From: Gilvimarinus xylanilyticus
Lineage (GTDB): Bacteria > Pseudomonadota > Gammaproteobacteria > Pseudomonadales > Cellvibrionaceae
Direction of reading: 5' to 3'
Assembly (NCBI RefSeq): GCF_024195295.1
Contig: NZ_JAMFTH010000001.1
Location: forward strand, 992,001 to 1,056,000
DNA length: 64,000 nucleotides
Part shown: positions 53,146 through 64,000 of the stretch, piece by piece
How positions within the stretch are numbered: the stretch's first letter is position 1
Layout: each line of letters starts with the position of its first letter
Program-made: the position numbers and the translations under genes
Notes under the pieces: generated by a model
Database searches by the model: none
What the model was told of the DNA's origin: nothing
The model's input: the letters and a program-made list of their open reading frames with translations, nothing else

Positions 53146-55560
53146 TCAGTGGGTGTTAATTCGAGCGGCCTCCGTTTGCTTATCAGCGGCCTCTTGCAGC
53201 GCCTGATACTCCTCATCACTCAAAGGCGTAGGCGTATGTTGCAAGGCCACATCCAAAACGTCATCGATCCATTTTACCGGACGAATGGTTAAGTCCGCTT
53301 TGATGTTTTCCGGAATTTCTTTTAGGTCGCGTTCGTTATCGGCGGGAATCAATACGGTTTTAATCCCCCCGCGATGCGCGGCCAGCAGCTTCTCTTTCAG
53401 CCCGCCGATGCGCAAGACTTCGCCGCGCAAAGTGATCTCGCCGGTCATGGCGACTTCGGCTTTTACCGGAATGCCAGTAAGGACCGACACCAGCGCCGTA
53501 CACATCGCAATACCCGCGCTGGGGCCGTCTTTGGGGGTCGCCCCCTCGGGTACGTGAATGTGAACATCAACCTTCTCGTGATAATCCGGTGCAATGCCTA
53601 ACCCTTGGGCTCTGGAGCGAACCACAGTCAATGCCGCCTGAATCGACTCCTGCATGACATCCCCGAGCGAGCCGGTTTTGACAATACGCCCCTTACCTTT
53701 CACCGCTGAGGACTCGATAGTTAACAACTCACCACCTACCTGAGTCCAGGCCAGGCCCGTCACCTGCCCGACTTGATCATCATTTTCAGCGCGACCGAAG
53801 TCGAACTTGCGAACCCCTAAAAAGTGCTCCAATGCATCAGGGGTAATGTCGTCTATAACCTCGGCATCTTTTTTCACATGCTGAGTGACCACTTTGCGCG
53901 CAAGCTTGGCAATTTCGCGATCCAGGCCACGTACACCCGCCTCGCGGGTGTAGTAGCGAACAATATCGCGGACGCTGTCATCGCCCAAGTTAAGCTCGTC
54001 TTTTTTCAGCCCATTCGCTTTGATTTGCTTAGGAATCAGATACTTGCGAGCGATATTCACTTTTTCATCTTCGGTGTAACCGGGGATGCGGATAATCTCC
54101 ATGCGATCCAACAATGGACCTGGAATATTCATCGTGTTTGAGGTGCAAACAAACATTACGTCGGACAGATCGTAATCGACTTCAAGATAGTGATCATTGA
54201 AGTGATTGTTCTGTTCCGGGTCCAATACCTCGAGCAGCGCGGAAGCCGGATCGCCACGGTTATCCATGCCCATCTTGTCAATTTCATCGAGCAAGAACAG
54301 CGGGTTTTTAACCCCGGCTTTGGCCATTTTTTGCACCAACTTACCGGGCAAAGAACCGATGTAGGTACGACGGTGACCGCGAATCTCCGCTTCGTCGCGA
54401 ACGCCACCCAGAGCCATACGCACAAATTTGCGATTGGTGGCGCGCGCAATCGACTCGCCCAGCGAGGTTTTACCCACACCAGGGGGACCCACTAAGCACA
54501 AAATCGGCCCTTTGATTTTCTTAACACGCTTTTGTACGGCCAGGTACTCGAGAATACGCTCTTTCACTTCTTCCAGGCCATAGTGATCTTTGTTTAAAAC
54601 GTTTTCGGCGCGTTCTATGTCATGGCGCACCTTGCTGCGCTTTTTCCAGGGAACCTTGACCATCCAATCGATGTACGCGCGCAAAACCGAAGCTTCCGCC
54701 GACATCGGCGACATCATTTTTAGCTTGGCCAGCTCGGCGCGAGTTTTTTCGCTCGCCTCTTCCGGCATACCGCTGTCGGCAATTTTTTGTTCCAGCTCGT
54801 CGACCTCGTTGGCCTCCTCGCCCATATCACCCAGCTCTTTCTGAATCGCTTTCATCTGCTCATTCAGATAGTACTCGCGCTGGCTTTTCTCCATTTGCTT
54901 TTTCACCCGCCCGCGGATTTTTTTCTCCACTTGCAACAGGTCAATCTGGCTGTCCATAAGCCCCAGCAAGGTTTCAATACGCTCGCGAATACTGACGATT
55001 TCCAGCACGGCTTGCTTTTGTTCGAGTTCGAGCGCCATATGGGCGGCAATGGTGTCCGCGAAGCGACCCGGTTCATCGATGCCGCTGAGCGAATTCATCA
55101 CCTCTGAGGCCACTTTGCGTGACAGGCTAACGTACTGCTCAAAATGTTCGCGCGCGGTTTTAATCAAACTTTCGGATTCTTCTTTCTCCAATGCCTCTTC
55201 TTCGAGCACTGAGACCGCAACGCGATAGTGCCCGTCGATTTCCTCGGAAGAGTCGACCGAGACTCGCTGCCCCCCTTCAACCAACACCTTGACCGTGCCA
55301 TCGGGCAGTTTCAGCAGCTGCAAAATAGTCGCTAAAGTGCCCACCGAGTAGAGATCTTCGTTGCGCGGATCGTCGTCGGCGGCATTTTTCTGTGCCACCA
55401 GCACGATTTGCTTGTCGGCTTTCATCGCACTTTCCAGCGCTTCAATAGACTTTTCTCGCCCCACAAAGAGGGGGATAACCATGTGCGGATAAACCACTAC
55501 ATCCCGTAGCGGCAATAAGGGTAAATCTGTATTCATAATCTCTTGCTCATTCTGCTGCAT
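53146..55560 (-). CDS. lon: ATP-dependent protease Lon
   Basis: About 804 residues from the ATG at 55560; the ATG at 55536 (MNTDLPLLPLRDVVVYPH) is an equally plausible start. Lon N-domain, coiled coil (RVKKQMEKSQREYYLNEQMKAIQKELG), AAA+ module with Walker A GPPGVGKT, and the protease domain with Ser in GPSAGIAM and Lys in HRGGIKTVLIP (Ser-Lys dyad). It degrades damaged and short-lived regulatory proteins. A sigma-32-like promoter is upstream. Confidence 0.97.
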   Translation of the reverse strand: MQQNEQEIMNTDLPLLPLRDVVVYPHMVIPLFVGREKSIEALESAMKADKQIVLVAQKNAADDDPRNEDLYSVGTLATILQLLKLPDGTVKVLVEGGQRVSVDSSEEIDGHYRVAVSVLEEEALEKEESESLIKTAREHFEQYVSLSRKVASEVMNSLSGIDEPGRFADTIAAHMALELEQKQAVLEIVSIRERIETLLGLMDSQIDLLQVEKKIRGRVKKQMEKSQREYYLNEQMKAIQKELGDMGEEANEVDELEQKIADSGMPEEASEKTRAELAKLKMMSPMSAEASVLRAYIDWMVKVPWKKRSKVRHDIERAENVLNKDHYGLEEVKERILEYLAVQKRVKKIKGPILCLVGPPGVGKTSLGESIARATNRKFVRMALGGVRDEAEIRGHRRTYIGSLPGKLVQKMAKAGVKNPLFLLDEIDKMGMDNRGDPASALLEVLDPEQNNHFNDHYLEVDYDLSDVMFVCTSNTMNIPGPLLDRMEIIRIPGYTEDEKVNIARKYLIPKQIKANGLKKDELNLGDDSVRDIVRYYTREAGVRGLDREIAKLARKVVTQHVKKDAEVIDDITPDALEHFLGVRKFDFGRAENDDQVGQVTGLAWTQVGGELLTIESSAVKGKGRIVKTGSLGDVMQESIQAALTVVRSRAQGLGIAPDYHEKVDVHIHVPEGATPKDGPSAGIAMCTALVSVLTGIPVKAEVAMTGEITLRGEVLRIGGLKEKLLAAHRGGIKTVLIPADNERDLKEIPENIKADLTIRPVKWIDDVLDVALQHTPTPLSDEEYQALQEAADKQTEAARINTH

Positions 55561-55597
55561 ACCTGACCACCTATCGGAATTCCAGGGCTTTCCCCTG

Positions 55598-55626
55598 TTT
55601 TGGGGGCGCAAAGTCGGTTTTACAAG
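55598..55626 (-). promoter_or_regulatory. predicted heat-shock (sigma-32-like) promoter of lon
   Basis: On the minus strand CTTGTAA (-35), 13-bp spacer, CCCCCAAAA (-10), compared with the consensus CTTGAAA-N12-14-CCCCATNT. It lies 38 bp upstream of the first lon start. lon is a known heat-shock gene in E. coli. Confidence 0.55.
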
Positions 55627-55645
55627 TTTTCACCGCTATAAAACG

Positions 55646-55672
55646 CAAAAAGGGTGCCAAAGGCACCCTTTT
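55646..55672 (-). terminator. intrinsic terminator after clpX
   Basis: On the minus strand: GGGTGCC / GGCACCC, loop TTT, then TTTTT. It separates clpX from lon, 21 bp after the clpX stop. Confidence 0.88.
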
Positions 55673-55692
55673 ATACGCGCTTCAAGATAAGG

Positions 55693-56997
55693 TCAGTCGT
55701 CTTTACTGGCTGTCTTACTTTGAGCGGGTTCGGCATTTTCGTACACCAGCAGCGGCTCGGACTCACCTTTAATCACGGTCTCGTCCACCACAACTTTCTT
55801 CACGTGCTCTTCCGATGGAATCTTGTACATGGTGTCCAGCAAGACTGACTCCATAATAGAGCGCAACCCGCGGGCCCCGGTTTTACGGTCCATGGCTTTT
55901 TGTGCCACCGCTTCCAGGGCATCGCGACGGAAATCCAGCTCGACGCCTTCCATATCGAACAGGCGCTGATACTGTTTAGTTAAAGCATTCTTAGGCTCTG
56001 CCAGAATCTCGACCAGGGCCTCGCGATCCAACTCGTCCAGGGTGGCAATAACCGGCAAGCGCCCTACAAACTCGGGGATCAGGCCGTAACGCACCAAATC
56101 TTCGGGCTCCAGCTCGTGCAGTGTGTCGCCAAAGCTCTTGTCGTCGCTTTTACTTTTCACTTCGGCGCCGAAGCCAATACCACCGCGCTCGGAACGATCG
56201 CGAATCACTTTATCCAGACCGGCGAAGGCGCCGCCACAAATAAAGAGGATATTGCCGGTATCAACCTGCAAGAACTCCTGCTGAGGATGCTTGCGACCTC
56301 CTTGCGGCGGCACAGACGCCACAGTGCCTTCAATCAGCTTTAACAATGCCTGCTGAACGCCCTCACCCGACACATCGCGAGTTATAGACGGGTTGTCAGA
56401 CTTGCGGGAAATCTTGTCGATTTCATCGATATAGACAATACCCTGCTGCGCTTTCTCGACGTCGTAATCGCACTTTTGCAGCAGCTTCTGGATGATGTTT
56501 TCGACATCCTCACCGACATAACCGGCCTCGGTCAGGGTGGTGGCGTCGGCGATGGTAAAGGGCACATTCAACAGCCGCGCCAATGTCTCGGCCAACAGGG
56601 TTTTACCGCTACCAGTGGGCCCCACCAGCAGGATATTGCTTTTACCCAGCTCTACGGCGTCTTTCTCTTTGCCCTTGGCCCCGCCTACACGCAAGCGTTT
56701 GTAGTGGTTGTAAACAGCAACCGCAAGCACTTTTTTGGCGCGCTGCTGGCCAATGACATACTGATCCAAAATGCTGGAAATCTCACTGGGCGTCGGCAGT
56801 TTTTCCGACTGCCCTTCCGTAGCACTCTCTTGAATTTCTTCGCGAATAATGTCGTTGCACAGGTCAACACACTCATCGCAAATAAACACCGAGGGGCCCG
56901 CAATCAGCTTGCGGACCTCATGCTGGCTCTTACCACAAAACGAGCAATACAGAAGCTTGCCGTTTTTCTCGCCGTTATCTCCGGTGTGATCGGTCAT
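55693..56997 (-). CDS. clpX: ClpXP protease ATPase subunit ClpX
   Basis: 434 residues. N-terminal zinc domain with CSFCGKSQ and [10 protein letters not shown], Walker A GPTGSGKT, Walker [11 protein letters not shown], sensor regions and the [10 protein letters not shown] loop whose IGF docks to ClpP. It unfolds substrates for ClpP. It follows clpP by about 115 bp on the same strand. Confidence 0.97.
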   Translation of the reverse strand: MTDHTGDNGEKNGKLLYCSFCGKSQHEVRKLIAGPSVFICDECVDLCNDIIREEIQESATEGQSEKLPTPSEISSILDQYVIGQQRAKKVLAVAVYNHYKRLRVGGAKGKEKDAVELGKSNILLVGPTGSGKTLLAETLARLLNVPFTIADATTLTEAGYVGEDVENIIQKLLQKCDYDVEKAQQGIVYIDEIDKISRKSDNPSITRDVSGEGVQQALLKLIEGTVASVPPQGGRKHPQQEFLQVDTGNILFICGGAFAGLDKVIRDRSERGGIGFGAEVKSKSDDKSFGDTLHELEPEDLVRYGLIPEFVGRLPVIATLDELDREALVEILAEPKNALTKQYQRLFDMEGVELDFRRDALEAVAQKAMDRKTGARGLRSIMESVLLDTMYKIPSEEHVKKVVVDETVIKGESEPLLVYENAEPAQSKTASKDD

Positions 56998-57113
56998 TAA
57001 ACCACTCCCAATATTATTGCTACAGATTAAAAGATGCGCCCTTTAACCCTGTTTTTCAAGTCTGGCGGCCGTCAAAGCGACTGCCTCAGTCTGTTGCGCC
57101 CGCTACCAGGCTA

Positions 57114-57755
57114 TTATTTTGCCTCAGCCCGGCTCTGGATAACAGAGTCGATAATACCGTATTCGTGGGCCTCGGCCGCCGACATAAATTTGTCGCGCTC
57201 AGTATCCAGTTCAATCTGATCCAGCGACTGACCGCTATGATCGGCCAACAGTTCGTTCAGACGACGGCGGATTTTAAGAATTTCCTGCGCGTGAATGTTG
57301 ATATCTGACGCCTGACCCTGAGCACCGCCACTGGGCTGGTGAATCATCACTCGAGAGTTAGGCAAACCATAGCGCTTACCTTTGGCGCCCGCTGCAAGTA
57401 AAAAGGCGCCCATAGAGCAGGCCTGCCCCATCACCATGGTGCTGACGTCCGGCTTGATAAACTGCATGGTGTCGTAAATAGACATGCCGGCAGTGACCGA
57501 CCCGCCGGGAGAGTTGATATACAAATGAATGTCTTTGTCGGGGTTCTCTGCCTCTAAAAACAGCAGCTGGGCTACAACCAGGTTGGCCATATGATCTTCA
57601 ACCTGCCCCGTCAAAAAGATGACTCGCTCTTTCAGCAGACGAGAGTAAATATCGTAAGAGCGCTCGCCCCGGGCGGTTTGCTCGACCACCATGGGGATCA
57701 GACCGCTTGCTGTAATCTCTTGTTCAGGGCTGTCGGATAACGGGTATGACATCAA
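57114..57755 (-). CDS. clpP: ClpP protease subunit
   Basis: 213 residues. Active-site Ser in [15 protein letters not shown] and His in [13 protein letters not shown]; Asp further on in [10 protein letters not shown]. It forms the double-ring serine protease that works with ClpX. Between this gene and tig lies a plus-strand terminator (57879-57908). Confidence 0.97.
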   Translation of the reverse strand: MMSYPLSDSPEQEITASGLIPMVVEQTARGERSYDIYSRLLKERVIFLTGQVEDHMANLVVAQLLFLEAENPDKDIHLYINSPGGSVTAGMSIYDTMQFIKPDVSTMVMGQACSMGAFLLAAGAKGKRYGLPNSRVMIHQPSGGAQGQASDINIHAQEILKIRRRLNELLADHSGQSLDQIELDTERDKFMSAAEAHEYGIIDSVIQSRAEAK

Positions 57756-57878
57756 TGAAACACCTTTCTGTAATACATTCCAAATGTGGGTTTATGCAAT
57801 CATAAACCAGATAGCAGGGAGCTTAACCTGAGAAGACGTGGTTTGCCAGTAAAGATAGAGAAAAGTAGGAGGGAGGTG

Positions 57879-57908
57879 GCCGCGAAACAGACGTTTCGCG
57901 GCTTTTTT
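57879..57908 (+). terminator. perfect intrinsic terminator on the plus strand, antisense to tig-clpP
   Basis: GCCGCGAAAC / GTTTCGCGGC, a perfect 10-bp stem with loop AGAC, followed by TTTTTT on the plus strand only. Both flanking genes run on the minus strand, where no T-run follows the hairpin. It therefore fits the end of a short plus-strand transcript from the 57756-57878 region, or a hairpin with another role in the tig-clpP mRNA. Confidence 0.75.
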
Positions 57909-57926
57909 GCTCAAAAAGCGCTATTT

Positions 57927-59234
57927 TTAGGCTTTTGGCTGCATGATTTCATCATAGGTGGCAGTCTCTTCTGAGACCTCGGCCTGCTTAACAATGTGCT
58001 CAACCACTTGATCTTCCAGCACGGCAGACTCGATACCCGCCAACAGTTCACGTTGACTGTAGTAGTAGTCAATCACCTCTTGCGGATCTTCGTAAGTGCT
58101 GGCGATTTCTTCCACCATCTTGCGAACCGCTTTGGCTTCTGGCTTGATATCGGCAGACTTAACCACCTCGCCCACGATCAGACCCAATGCCACACGACGC
58201 TTGGCGTCTTCTTCGAACATGGTGTCCGGCAGAATTGATTTGGGGTCAAAATCTTTGGGCTGCTGACCAAAGCGCTGCATCATCTGGTTGCGCAACACCT
58301 GAATTTCGTTGGCGACCAGAGCCTTAGGCAGATCCACCTCGTTAGCTTCCAGCAGTTGATCCATGACCTGAGACTTAACCTTTGCCTTGAGGGCATTGTT
58401 AAGCTCACGCTCCATGTTGGTTTTAACTTCTTTCTGGAAGGTCTTAATGCCACCCTTTTCCAGGCCAAATTTCTGGAAGAAAGGTTTTTTCAACTCGGGC
58501 AACTTTTGCTCCGACACTTTATTAACCTTGATGGCAAATTCAGCATCAGCGCCTTTCAGCTCGTCTGACTGGTAGTCTTCCGGGAAGGTAACCTTAATGG
58601 TTTTCTCTTCACCGGCTTTCATGCCCACAATACCGTCTTCGAAGCCCGGAATCATTGAGTTGGAACCCAACTCCAGTGTGTGACCTTCGGCCTTACCACC
58701 TTGGAATTCTTCACCGTCTTTAGTGCCGGTAAAATCGATATCTACCTGATCGCCTTCGGCGGCCGCACGATCGACTTCTTCCCAGGTCGCCTGGTGCTTA
58801 CGCAGGGTTTCGATCATTTTGTCGATATCTTCATCGGTGATATCGGCGCTGTAACGAGTCACCTTAAAGCCACTCACGTCACCCAACTCTACTTCGGGGT
58901 AGACTTCAAAGGTGGCGACAAACTCAAGATCCTGCCCTTCGCCCATTTGCTTGGGCTGAATGCTGGGCTGACCTGCAGGCTTTACGTCTTCTTTTTGAGC
59001 GGCTTCATAGAAAGAGCGGCTGATGACTTCGCCCACTACTTCCTGGCGCACGCCCGCGCCGTAGCGCTGCTTGACGATCTTCAAGGGTACTTTACCCTTG
59101 CGGAAACCGTTGATGCGAATGTTTTTCGCGGCCTCTTTAAGGCGCTTTTCAATTTCGCCTTCTACGGTATCAGCGGGCACGCCGATAGTCAGGCGACGCT
59201 CAAGACCAGAAGTCGTTTCAATTGAAACCTGCAT
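57927..59234 (-). CDS. tig: trigger factor
   Basis: 435 residues from the ATG at 59234 (MQVSIETTSGLERRLTIGVP); an ATG 18 bases earlier is unlikely. Ribosome-binding motif GFRKGKVP, an FKBP-type prolyl isomerase domain (DQVDIDFTGTKDGEEFQGG ... MIPGFEDGIVG), and a helical C-terminal chaperone domain. It acts on nascent chains at the ribosome exit. It lies first in the tig-clpP-clpX-lon order. Confidence 0.97.
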   Translation of the reverse strand: MQVSIETTSGLERRLTIGVPADTVEGEIEKRLKEAAKNIRINGFRKGKVPLKIVKQRYGAGVRQEVVGEVISRSFYEAAQKEDVKPAGQPSIQPKQMGEGQDLEFVATFEVYPEVELGDVSGFKVTRYSADITDEDIDKMIETLRKHQATWEEVDRAAAEGDQVDIDFTGTKDGEEFQGGKAEGHTLELGSNSMIPGFEDGIVGMKAGEEKTIKVTFPEDYQSDELKGADAEFAIKVNKVSEQKLPELKKPFFQKFGLEKGGIKTFQKEVKTNMERELNNALKAKVKSQVMDQLLEANEVDLPKALVANEIQVLRNQMMQRFGQQPKDFDPKSILPDTMFEEDAKRRVALGLIVGEVVKSADIKPEAKAVRKMVEEIASTYEDPQEVIDYYYSQRELLAGIESAVLEDQVVEHIVKQAEVSEETATYDEIMQPKA

Positions 59235-59319
59235 AGTATCCTCGTGAATCACTGCGATGCTTTGGCATCGGTTCGGGCGCCGAACACTATTGATCAGCGG
59301 GCGCTTGCTACTTAATAAA

Positions 59320-59404
<85 letters not shown>

Positions 59405-59538
59405 GTTGCCTCAGACAGGCACTCTAAACAATATTCGCAACTTGTTGATTTGGCAGTGATTTTTATCAAAATCATCTTACCCGCTGCGAGAAGGGTGGCA
59501 ATTTTGCCACAGTCGCACGCGAGGTTCAATAAAAGAGT

Positions 59539-60891
59539 TTAACAATCCCCAATTCGGGGGATGGCAATCAGAGCAACGGCACCGGCGGTGAAGGCTAGAT
59601 TCGCCGTGGGGCGAGCCCCGGCAGGCACCAAAAAGCTCTGCTCGGCGGCCAGGGCCTGACCGGCGTAACTGACCCCGGTACCAATGCTCATCAGCAGTTG
59701 ATAGCGGGACTGACGCGCCAGGGAAAGCTCGCAAGCCTGCTCGGCGCTGTAGCGCCAGACTTCAAAGTCAGAAAAGTCGACAATCTTTTGTGCCTTTAGC
59801 CCTTCGACGGGGCAAAACTCCTCACCCAGCGACTGCTCTGCCGCATCCAGGGCAACATTTTGCAGCGCTTCTTCGGTGTCCCAGTGACTTTGGGTCAGCA
59901 CTTTCTGGGCAAAGGACAAGATTTTGCGCTCGTAGACCGGAGTTTGAAATTCTACCGTGCGAACCCCGTGCAATAGCGAATGGGGAGTATGGCAAGGCAC
60001 CTGAACAACATCCCCGACGCTTAAGGGCATCACCTGTATAAAACTCTCCATTGCGCGCCGAAGCTGCAGCTCTTGGTGTTGCAGGTCGGCGGGTAACTGT
60101 TCCATCCAGGCGTTTAAACTTTCCGGCGGAACCGGATCTGAAATGGCCACACCGGCCGCGCGCTTTAACTGATCCAGTCGCTCATCGATATGGCGGCGCA
60201 CTCGCTCGTAATCTTGCACCGCCTTTAAGTAGGCCTGCTTAAAGGCATCATCATTGCCATACTGGCTCCGCTGTGCCTGATTAAAGCCATAGCGAATGCC
60301 CCCCTGCCCCTCGGGCCATGCGCGCTCATCCACATGAGTGACAACATAAACCTCTTGCTTGTGCTCGTGCATCTCAAAATACAGATCGCCGTACACTTCA
60401 TCGGGCAAGGGATCGAGAATTTTCAGCAAGGTCAGCTGCTCGGGCGCCCCGGCCGAAAAACGCTGGGGTGCGAGTGCCAGCAGCCAGGGAAGAGGAATGG
60501 AGCGACTCTCGTCGCCCACCCGGGCAACACCGCGAGCTTCCATGCCAGTGAACCAAATTTCCCGTCCCCAGGGCTTGGGAATTGTCACAGGCAATAGACT
60601 CACAGCACGCTCTATGTACAGCACGGGTGTATCAAACCATTGCTCCAGTTCACCCAAAGCCGCGCCTGGCGACATCTGTTCCACAAAGGCACGGGTAGCT
60701 TCAGACTCTTCCAGCAAACAAGCCTGAAGCCCACACTGCCCCATACCCACCACGGCAATTAAGTGAATGAGCTCAGGCTCAGCGAGGTAAAAAGCGAAGT
60801 GAGAAAACTGCAACGCGCTCAGCTCACTGTGACCGGCCTTGGCGATATCGAGCAAAAAACGTTCGGGAACCTCGGCGGAATGGATTTTCAA
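59539..60891 (-). CDS. type I phosphomannose isomerase-like cupin protein
   Basis: 450 residues. IPKPWGREIWFTG resembles the KPWGREIW-type start of mannose-6-phosphate isomerases, and VYGDLYFEMHEHKQEVYVVTHVD is the position of the zinc-binding cupin motif, though it differs from the YxDxNHKPE form of classical ManA. A second cupin part (MPLSVGDVVQVPCHTPHSLLHGVRTVEFQTPVYER) keeps the family's QxPxYER ending. The first ~100 residues have no match I know. Enzyme activity is uncertain because of the altered metal motif. It stands alone between the tRNA gene and fadA. Confidence 0.7.
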   Translation of the reverse strand: MKIHSAEVPERFLLDIAKAGHSELSALQFSHFAFYLAEPELIHLIAVVGMGQCGLQACLLEESEATRAFVEQMSPGAALGELEQWFDTPVLYIERAVSLLPVTIPKPWGREIWFTGMEARGVARVGDESRSIPLPWLLALAPQRFSAGAPEQLTLLKILDPLPDEVYGDLYFEMHEHKQEVYVVTHVDERAWPEGQGGIRYGFNQAQRSQYGNDDAFKQAYLKAVQDYERVRRHIDERLDQLKRAAGVAISDPVPPESLNAWMEQLPADLQHQELQLRRAMESFIQVMPLSVGDVVQVPCHTPHSLLHGVRTVEFQTPVYERKILSFAQKVLTQSHWDTEEALQNVALDAAEQSLGEEFCPVEGLKAQKIVDFSDFEVWRYSAEQACELSLARQSRYQLLMSIGTGVSYAGQALAAEQSFLVPAGARPTANLAFTAGAVALIAIPRIGDC

Positions 60892-60931
60892 TGGACAACA
60901 CCCAGCTTACAAAATAGCGCAGTTTACCAGA

Positions 60932-64000
<3,069 letters not shown>

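Overview
The window reads as chromosomal DNA from a free-living gammaproteobacterium, probably marine and close to the Cellvibrionales/Pseudomonadales. The gene order from 34 kb to 59 kb (sohB, nudC, fimL, dnaQ, rnhA, methyltransferase, gloB, mltD, yejABEF-type transporter, ppiD, hupB, lon, clpX, clpP, tig, tRNA-Leu) is close to the block I remember from Pseudomonas aeruginosa. The proteins are Pseudomonas-like (ThrH, FimL, 4Fe-4S CysH). The genus is inference. A near-perfect copy of the E. coli dif core lies at 767-794, so the left edge is at the replication terminus.

Layout. 1-613: truncated end of a KfrA-like coiled-coil protein. 767-794: dif. 873-1638: ychJ and a small conserved gene. 1996-3599: purEK. 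3974-8148: an RND efflux pair. 8213-21647: an iron-starvation island with at least six Fur-box-like sites. It has a five-gene minus-strand operon (PepSY membrane protein, DUF2271, DUF4198, membrane-anchored flavoreductase, siderophore-type esterase), then fumC plus a small protein, yceI, flavodoxin plus a paralogue of that small protein, a DUF3649/PepSY/DUF3325 inner-membrane set, and a TonB-dependent receptor. 21967-22230: a solo IS3-type OrfA-like gene. 22422-25496: a striking bacterial homologue of the animal phosphorylase kinase alpha/beta subunit. 25764-28336: pabB and an LpxO-like hydroxylase, convergent, separated by a 263-bp mobile-element relic inserted exactly at their stop codons. 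28424-34108: apt, csp, an EamA transporter, thrH, cysH with a CxxC partner, msrA and acuI-like. 34140-59404: the conserved block above, with a CheC-like/diguanylate cyclase pair at 48935-50532 between the transporter and ppiD. 59539-64000: a phosphomannose-isomerase-like protein and fadAB (fadB runs off the right edge).

How it fits together. The island describes a complete response to low iron: outer-membrane uptake (TonB receptor), siderophore hydrolysis and reduction (esterase, flavoreductase, PepSY proteins), and iron-sparing enzyme replacement (FumC for Fe-S fumarases, flavodoxin for ferredoxin). Each iron-sparing enzyme is followed by a member of the same unnamed small protein family, which is the best candidate here for something undescribed. 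The right half is housekeeping: protein quality control (Tig, ClpXP, Lon, HU, PpiD), replication and repair (DnaQ, RnhA), detoxification (GloB, AcuI-like, MsrA) and fatty-acid oxidation. Most genes right of 27 kb run leftward, toward dif, as expected for leading-strand transcription on a replichore arm ending at dif.
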